Part shown: piece after piece, positions 57,096 to 64,000 of the stretch | How the letters are laid out: each line of letters begins with the position of its first letter | How positions within the stretch are numbered: the stretch's first letter is position 1 | Source of the DNA: Allium sativum | Lineage: Eukaryota > Streptophyta > Magnoliopsida > Asparagales > Amaryllidaceae | Length of the DNA: 64,000 bases | Reading direction: 5' to 3' | Assembly (NCBI GenBank): GCA_030737875.1 | Contig: CM060912.1 | Span: 208,829,231 to 208,893,230, forward strand | The notes under the pieces: generated by a model | What the model was told of the DNA's origin: nothing | Database searches by the model: none | Seen by the model: only the letters and a program-made list of their open reading frames with translations | Program-made: the position numbers and the translations under genes

Positions 57096-58599
57096 ACTAA
57101 AGCAGTTATTTATCTTTATTTTCAAAGTTTGGTAAATCAAGGGACCACGCCGTATAACACGGAACGGGTTTCCTCCCAAGAATACCAGTGCATAAAACAA
57201 ACAGCGCAATGCTAAATAAAGAAAAATGAAGCTGTTATAAGACCCAGGTCCTATCACACAATGCAACGCAAGCCGGGGGATAGGGTTTTCCCTTATAACA
57301 GCCAAAGAATGCTTGATACGTTTAAAACAAATCATTTGATACTATTATAAGTGCATAGTGTATAAAACAACTTCAAATCATAAGTATCAATCATAGGCGG
57401 CATGAATGTCCCATGCCACTATGTCGCCATATATAGGTTTACAAATAAAACCGCAAAGTCACGTATTTGGAAATTGGATTTCCGTCTATGAACCGAGGCA
57501 AAAGATAGTCCTCAACCGATTCGAGACTCTCTAGCCCGAGCCTCAGGATCAGAACGCATCAACCCTTTAGATCGTCAGGGCCGGTCCACCGATGTGGATT
57601 ATTATGCCTGAACACTACGTTTCCCCACCCTATGGGGTGTAAGTGAGCCAACTAAATGACTCCATCGGTTCGAGAACGACCGATCAATCCGAGGCGCCTC
57701 GCAACAGCAACAACCACATAAGTCAAACTCGTCAGGGCATGTAAAACCACTGACGCCACTTCTAGCTAGAAAGAAACGCAAGTCCTCCCTGATGTCCTCT
57801 CCCGTTTTTGGTTCATACCGGGTGTGAAACTCGCGAAGTAAACGTTACACAAAGCTACGCCACAAAGGTCGTGCTTTGATCATCACCACAAGACTTTGCT
57901 TTTCAACAGAAGCCTCGATCAATTGCCACTTAGGCATGCCACACAGGCAATTCACTCCATGCGTTTGATATCCATCAATATATAACCCCTGAGCACTTAC
58001 GTCTCAGAGAAGGGCGTTAAGCAAGAGAATAAATTCTCCGCCGCCAAACAGATATATATTTAATAGAGATCAATCACACGGACTAAAATCCAATGTCAGA
58101 CACACAGTCCATTCACAAGTCCGTTCTGGGTCTGAACGAAACCGGAGGCACCTAGTACCCCGCATCTCCATCGATCTCCAAGTATGTCTGGACGATCACT
58201 AACTGTTTCCATCTTCTTGGGTGTACAGCCCAATCAAGATCATCAGTAATCACCCAAACGACGTGAAGACTTCTGGTCTTCGACCACCGTCTTCATCTTC
58301 GACACCACGTCGAATCAGTTATTCAGAATGGGATAAACCCGGTCTTTCTGAATAAATCGCGTATATATTATAAAAGTGTTACACAAACACAACATACGCC
58401 TCATTCCAATTCAGAATATTCTTTTATTCAAATAATCTAACACCATGGTGTTATCGGTAAATTCAATTACCATTTCACGTTCAAATCTAATTAAAGATTT
58501 AACTATCGCCTGGAGCAAAACTGGTGATACTCCATCCTCGACCATTTCAATCTAATTAAAGATTCACTAAAACTCCACTTAGTTTTAATCGTTAACTGG

Positions 58600-58870
58600 G
58601 TTAAAGAATCAGTGTCATTTAAAACACGGTTCACGATAAACCCAAAATCACATTCCATTAATTATCGGGTTAAAGAACGAGTGTTATTTAAAACACTGTT
58701 CACGATAAACCCAAAAATCAATATCCATTCAATTCCAATTAAATATTATTTAATTGGCACACTTCATTAAATCTAAATAAAAAGATTTAACCTTTTCTCA
58801 ACTGGGTTCAAGAACAGTGTTAGTGAAGACACCATTCACGATAAACCCAAATCACATTTGATATTCAATA
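58600..58870. repeat. Three copies of a CACGATAAACCCAAA segment
   Basis: GGGTTAAAGAA or GGGTTCAAGAA, then GTGTTATTTAAAACAC or a variant, TTCACGATAAACCCAAA recurs three times in the giant solo LTR. Confidence 0.65.
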
Positions 58871-59689
58871 CAAGGCTCTAAATAGAAAATATCCCGGCTT
58901 ATATTCAATATCAAATTCTACGATTAACAAATGTCATATTGGAAATAACGATATAAATATGTATCTTTCAAATTTCCATAACACATCTGTATAATCACGA
59001 ATTCCAACATCGAAATATTCCGAAGACAATTTCGATTCAAATCCACTCCAATGCAATCATTGGAAATTCTGGTTATTTTTAAAACCCTTTTCAAATTCAA
59101 TTTATTTATTTAAAAATAAATAGAATTATATTTCTAGTTCAAAACTAGTTCATTTCGATAAAAATCTATTTTTATCTTTTCACACATGAAGTTTTTCATC
59201 CCAAATCTTCACAAATCATTTCTTATGATTTTACACAAATTATTACTATTTTTAATAATTTTATCAAGGCCCGTACAGTCGATTTCCATCAACGGCCATC
59301 GAACTGCACTTACAACGAACTTTTTCAAATTTGATTTGGGCGTAACTCCAAATCCAACCGTTAGATTTCTAATTTCTAATATTCGTTAGAAAGCTCTTTT
59401 CGATACGAACCCAACGGTTCCGGTTTTAGGAGAATCCGACGGTCGGATCCTCCGTAATGTCCGTTTGAAATAAATGGTCGAAATTCACGAACTGCAGCGG
59501 CGCGGCGCGTTCTATTCAGGCCATTATATTATATATATAATATATATAATATATATTTCGTCGATTTCTATTTAAAACGAATTATATAAATAGTTTTAAA
59601 TTCGTTTCAAAAGCAATTTCAACTTCCATTTCAATTCATATTAAAATTGAATTCTTCTTTATAAATTCGTTTTAAAATTCATTTCTATT

Positions 59690-59816
59690 CAATTCATTTC
59701 GAAATCGTTTTCAATTCAATTCATTTCGAAATCGTTTTCAATTCAATTCATTTCGAAATCGTTTTCAATTCAATTCATTTCGAAATCGTTTTCAATTCAA
59801 TTCATTTCGAAATAGT
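59690..59816. repeat. 27-bp tandem repeat, about 4-5 copies
   Basis: Unit ATTCATTTCGAAATCGTTTTC then AATTCA, copies almost identical. Inside the giant solo LTR. Confidence 0.9.
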
Positions 59817-60925
59817 TCGAATTTCAAATCTATTCAATTTCAATTCCAATTCGAATTCATTTACAATCAATTCTTTTCAAAATATCAGATTTTGAAATCA
59901 CTTTCGATATTCATTATAAAATGAATAAAATCGATATAAATATCGTTCACGTCAAAATGGCGTCAATCTAATCAACACGGCTTCATATATTGTATTTTCA
60001 AATATTCCATTTCGAATATTTCTATTTCAAATATTTTCATTTCAAATATTTCTTTTTCGAAACTGGAATGAGGCCCAATCAATTAGCATATAATGTTAAT
60101 TATATGGATTTTCTACAACACATGTATATATCAACAACGATGAATAATCAACCATCATCCAAAGTGCATTCTACACTGTATAAGCATCAAATATAAATAT
60201 TCAACGCTTATAACAGTCTGTCAATCAATCGATCAACACACAACTAAACAATCGGGATTAGTGTACGTCAAATATCATCCCAACACCCGTGTAGGGTTTC
60301 AAACAATCAAACACAGATTTTATTTGTGCAGTTGGGCGATGTGTAAAATTTATCGTCCCAATCAATGTCCTTCAAATAGGTGTACATAAACAAACCGTCT
60401 GGTTTGTAAATGAATATTTATTTTATTCACTTCACTTTAAACATTATATTTTTAACGATAAAAACATTTTATTCCAACATATGAATTTCTATTTAGTTCA
60501 TTCTTTAAATAAAATGATATTTATATTTTTCTAACTTATTTTAGAAAATTTCGGCGGCATAACGGCACGATACTAGAAACGGGACAAGGCCTAGCCTTAT
60601 CCCCGGTCTAGTGAAGGCCCACGCCATTCACACATCAATCAAATCAATTTATTTCACCCAACAATTCAATTTCAAATCAAATCATCACTAATCTATGCAA
60701 CCAAACAAACAAGTCCATGGTCTGTGGATGATTGTGTCGGGTGCTACTAAGCACCGTCTGCATCCTAGTATATATATATTACTAGAAAAGAAATTGAAAG
60801 GTGAGAAATTCTCACCGATAGCTATCCAATCATCTTGACTCTTCATTTTGAGATATCTTCGACATTCTCGCCCTTTGTCGCTTTTGTTGCCCGTAGCCAC
60901 TATATATATATAAATCACATTTTCA

Positions 60926-61090
60926 CTTTGCTATTCAATATATAAAAATCGAAATTTTACTTTGCTATTCAATATATAAAAATCGAATTTTTACTTTGCT
61001 ATTCAATATATAAAAATCGAATTTTTACTTTGCTATTCAATATATAAAAATCGAATTTTTACTTTGCTATTCAATATATAAAAATCCTAT
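60926..61090. repeat. 34-bp tandem repeat, about 5 copies
   Basis: Unit ACTTTGCTATTCAATATATA, AAAATCGAATTTTT. The last copies decay into CGCTACT-variants up to about 61160. Confidence 0.9.
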
Positions 61091-61489
61091 TTTTACCGCT
61101 ACTGTATAGATAAGAATTCAATTTTTACGCCGCTACTATATCGATAAAAATCCTATTTATTTCTCTTTTAAACAAAGTATATGTATATATATATATATTT
61201 AAAACAAAGCATGTTTATATTTTTAAGACAATATCTTTATATTCAACTCTCCAAATTTCCATAACACATCCCATTTTTATAACGATATTATGTATATGAT
61301 AAAAATTCCTATTTTTATTTTTAAAACAATTTTATTTATGCTTTCAAAGTAAAGTCAATTTCATTTTATTTGTAAACTGATTTTTATAATATGTTTTAAC
61401 ATATACAAACTGATTTCTAACCATGAATAAAATCAGATTTTCATAAGAAAAATAGAAATTCATAAATAAAATAGGATTTAAAACTTACT

Positions 61490-61910
61490 GTTGTCGATGG
61501 AGGCTGAGGGGTGGGAACCTGCGCTAGTGGCAGTCGGAGGTGGCTCGCCGGAGTCGGGGTAGGGCGCAGGAGGCGCGGCCGATCTCCAGGTGGTCGGCGC
61601 TTGCGGGTTTGGGGGTAGCGGCGGCGGTTGGATGCTGGGCAGAGGTGGTTGTGGCTTACGGTGGTTTGGGGGGCGACTGGAAGGGGGCGTCTGAGGTTGA
61701 ACGACGGCGGAGGCTTCAGGGGAGAGAGGAGCGACGCGGGGAGGGGAAGGGGTGGAGCGGTGACCGACGATGGGAGGAGGGGGTGGAGGATCAATCGTCG
61801 ATCAATTTGGGGAGGCATACGGGTTTTTTTTCTTTTTTTATTTTTAAACCCTACGAGTTTGGATAAGAGGGGGGAAAGGAAGATAAGGGCCTGGCCCATT
61901 TATTTATATT
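61490..61910. other. GC-rich island with telo-box and site II-like motifs inside the giant solo LTR
   Basis: A sharply GC- and purine-rich (+ strand) stretch of about 320 bp stands out from AT-rich surroundings. At its right edge are AAACCCTA (telo-box like) and GGCCTGGCCCA (site II like). The minus strand has a 152-codon Pro/Ser/Arg-rich ORF (61441-61899) that I do not consider a proven gene. Confidence 0.5.
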
Positions 61911-62804
61911 TTATTATTTTAAATTATTTAATTCAATCTAAAGTTGACTTTTTCATACGACCTCGAAACGAGGCCCACCGCCTGTCGCCCATAGCGTTTT
62001 ACCCCCATTCCGAACACAATGGGACATGTATCGTAAGCTGATTCGGCTGTTACAATCAATTTCCGTTAAATTTACATTTAAATCATTATATTGAATTTTA
62101 AACGTACACTTCAAATTTCTGGGGTCACATACTAACTAGAAAAATTCCAGAAAAATATTTTCTAGCTTCGTATTGACGATACGGTCCTAACAAAACTAAT
62201 TTCGTCGAATTCTGAGACTGTTGGAAAAATGGCCAATTTCCAGTCGATTAAAATCAACTAAAACTGGTCAAACGCGTTTTCCTTTGCCACGCTCACATAT
62301 TGATTCGAAAAATTATGAAATTTGAAACCTAGCAATAACTCAACATCACGGACCCAACAAAAGTGGTTTCTTTGAAATCCGAGGTCGTTTGCAAAATGTC
62401 CATTTTTAAGGGCCTGAATTCCGTAGCGACTATTAAGAATTTCCAACTGGACATATCTTTTGATTCCCGCTATGAAATCTTGATTCTTCAGATTCGTTGA
62501 AAAGATATTATCAATTAGATCCTATCATTTTTGGTTTCACTAAAATCCGGATTGTTTTGCACCCGGTACATTCAATTGAAATTTGAAATCGAATTATCGA
62601 ACTACCGCGCCATTTTCAATTCTATTTATAATCATATATAAATATTTATATTCTAACGACGACGCGTATAATATATACGTTCGAATTCCGTTCAAAATAA
62701 ATTTCTCGTCGATTTTATTTAAAATAATTCATTTTAAATATTCAAACTTCGCTAAAATTGCCAAAATAAAATTTTAAACTGGCCCAGATTTTCGGCTTAT
62801 TACA

Positions 62805-63236
62805 TAGCTATACTTCGTGAAGAGTCTTAATCGAAAGAAATGTCCATTTCCTTTCAGAAATGAAGAGATACCTCTTCATGAATAGAAGCAACCCTTGAGA
62901 AAAATATTTTTGTTTCGAATCAATCGACTGGTTAAGAATCATCAGTTGACTGGTTGAATTAAATCGTATATGTAATATTTTCAAAACTATCCTTTATATA
63001 CAAAAACAGACTAACCAGTTGACTAGTCCTTTTTCTACCAGTTGACTGGTAGAGCAATTTTTGTATATTCCAGGCCTTTTTAAAAGGCTTATATATATAT
63101 ACACACAATTGAGGATAGATTTCAACATGATTCTAATATGACTCAACTTATAAATATATATAAAACCGTATCTCAATTATATGATTTCCATTTATATCCT
63201 CTCTTTTTTGCATTAATCAAAATCTTGATATCAACA
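62805..63236 (-). repeat. Copia 5' LTR, right piece
   Basis: Continues the LTR after the giant solo LTR. Carries CGACTGG/TTGACTGG palindromes at 62921-63055 and ends ATATCAACA at 63236, followed by acgga. Confidence 0.9.
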
Positions 63237-63948
63237 ACGGAAACTCACAGTGAGCCTTAGTGAAGATAATTATATATAACACTATGCCGTAGGAAGTCCA
63301 AGTTCAATCCATGTTGTATGCATGCAAGTCTTGATGCGGTCTCTGTTTGATCCAATCCTTAGCAGCATTCCCCCATTATATGTTTATACTTTTCAGAATA
63401 ATTTCATGGAGGCAGAAGAAGATACGAAGAATTTGTGTGAATTAGGAATGGGAGAAGTCGTCTATTTATAGAGTTATAAAGCCAACATCAACCCTTATAT
63501 TTTAGGTTTTAAATCCACACTGCACAAGTCATATTGAGTCAGCATGAATATAATCTAAAAATAGTCCAACTACAAAAAATGAATCTACCCAAAAATCTAT
63601 CCGAATTCAGTTTTTTTTTTAGGTGGGTCGACCCACTTTTCACCTGGGTCGACCCACTATTCACTTAGGTCGAACCACTATTCATCTAGGTCGACACACT
63701 ATTCATTCTGGGTCTTTATTTTGAATTTTATTTATATATAAGCTTATTATGTGTATACAAACTTCTATTTCCCATAACTTCTTCATACATTGTCCATTTT
63801 ACGAAATCTTGGGGCCTATCTGAACCAAAATTCCGAGACAAACTCAACGGTGATGTTGGTTTCACTTATTTCTGAACATTTAATTAAGTTATTCCAAATT
63901 TATTATCTTTATGTATGGTTATAGTGTATTATATTTTGGGGTGTAACA
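63237..63948 (-). repeat. Chromovirus 5' LTR, last piece (U3 side)
   Basis: Resumes after the Copia element. TATA box on the minus strand (TATAAATA, 63463-63470). GTCGAC cluster at 63621-63715. The last 175 bp match 27421-27593 and end GGGGTGTAACA, with one T lost from GTGTTACA. Confidence 0.75.
63621..63715. promoter_or_regulatory. U3 cluster of GGGTCGACCCAC units in chromovirus LTR
   Basis: Four successive 22-24-bp units: GGGTCGACCCACT, GGGTCGACCCACT, AGGTCGAACCACT and AGGTCGACACACT, each followed by TTCAC or TTCAT. About 240-320 bp from the LTR start, upstream of the TATA box. Confidence 0.6.
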
Positions 63949-64000
63949 CTTGCATCCAAGATTTAAATTGTCTAAATTGCTTGTTAGATGAGTTCTAGCA
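63949..64000. other. Flank beyond the outermost element
   Basis: Fifty-two bases beginning CTTGC, a candidate TSD whose partner would be outside. No feature seen. Confidence 0.4.

Larger units (their letters stand above)
56678..62804 (-). mobile_element. Giant solo LTR (6.1 kb)
   Basis: Minus strand runs TGTAATAAGCC to GTCACA with perfect TSD TAGCT (56673-56677, 62805-62809) and no internal domain or second LTR. Orientation follows from landmarks shared with the LARD LTRs: TTCGACGAAATTAGTTTTG near the start (about 62190), AACCCGTTCCGTG near 57155 and the ~90-bp block at 57004-57095 near the end. Otherwise it has diverged far from the 5-kb LTRs and counts as a separate family. Confidence 0.85.
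37036..63236 (-). mobile_element. Copia retrotransposon (SIRE-like), both LTRs interrupted
   Basis: LTRs read TGAAAA..GATATCAACA on the + strand: 37036-37317 plus 50119-50894, and 56070-56677 plus 62805-63236, about 1.04 kb each. Internal 50895-56069 holds gag, protease, integrase, RT and RNase H in Copia order on the minus strand. TSDs atgga/acgga differ by one base. LTRs differ by roughly a tenth by eye, so this is older than the insertions within it. SIRE-like placement rests on gag and RT motifs and repeated polypurine tracts; no env-like ORF is seen. Confidence 0.88.
27421..63948 (-). mobile_element. Tekay/Del-type chromovirus (Ty3/gypsy), outermost layer of the nest
   Basis: Minus-strand element. 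The terminal 173 bp of its 3' LTR are at 27421-27593, internal region at 27594-30504, and the 5' LTR starts beside the PBS at 30505. That LTR is split by a solo LTR (30747-34892) and by the Copia element (37036-63236) and ends at 63948. Homology between 27421-27593 and the last ~175 bp at 63774-63948 supports this joining. LTR pieces add up to about 3.1 kb. Most of pol is deleted. The remainder of the 3' LTR must lie left of the window. Confidence 0.8.

Noticed and set aside
61441..61899. 152-codon Pro/Ser/Arg-rich ORF, with an overlapping + strand ORF at 61540-61866
   Set aside because: High GC makes stops rare on both strands; both frames are open at once. Reported only as a GC island.

Overview
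The window is nuclear DNA from a seed plant, probably one with a large, repeat-rich genome. The evidence is plant-type LTR retrotransposons with initiator-tRNA-Met primer sites, a Tat-lineage Ty3/gypsy element with two RNase H domains, a chromovirus-type integrase tail and a SIRE-like Copia element. I see no host gene, tRNA or rRNA. Practically every base can be assigned to a retrotransposon, and nothing points to a particular species.

The 64 kb form one stack of insertions inside each other, resolved by LTR ends (TG..CA) and 5-bp target-site duplications (TSDs). The outermost layer is a broken Tekay/Del-type chromovirus on the minus strand. The last 173 bp of its 3' LTR lie at 27421-27593, its internal region at 27594-30504, and its 5' LTR is split over 30505-30746, 34893-37035 and 63237-63948. 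Its 3' LTR was hit by a 5-kb LTR (21991-27420, left part outside the window). That LTR was hit by a Tat-lineage element (1-21990, minus, left end outside). The Tat gag was in turn hit by a short non-autonomous element with 4.5-kb LTRs (9439-20174, TSD CCCTG). The chromovirus 5' LTR received a solo LTR (30747-34892, TSD GCCAT) and a Copia element (37036-63236, TSD atgga/acgga). One Copia LTR received a complete non-coding element with 5-kb LTRs (37318-50118, TSD GCAAC). The other received a 6.1-kb solo LTR (56678-62804, TSD TAGCT).

Coding content is transposon-derived. Tat gag-PR-RT-RH-aRNH-INT runs in one minus-strand frame, cut by the insertion and nine in-frame stops. Convergent to it is an antisense accessory gene (1-3405) whose 708-codon last part is still open. 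The chromovirus keeps scraps of gag, protease, RT and the integrase tail. The Copia element keeps recognisable gag, protease, integrase, RT and RNase H in several frames. The two long-LTR elements carry no intact gene and would have depended on proteins from relatives.

The most interesting material is in the LTRs. U3 clusters of GTCGAC palindromes sit about 230-330 bp from the LTR start in four families. Paired E2F-like sites lie beside them in the chromovirus-type LTRs. Arrays of GGTTAAGT..ACTTAACC hairpins fill part of the 4-kb LTRs. A U5-type motif (GGTTCGG then CTACGTCCA) is shared by Gypsy and Copia elements. A conserved ~90-bp block lies about 430 bp from the 3' end of three giant LTR families.
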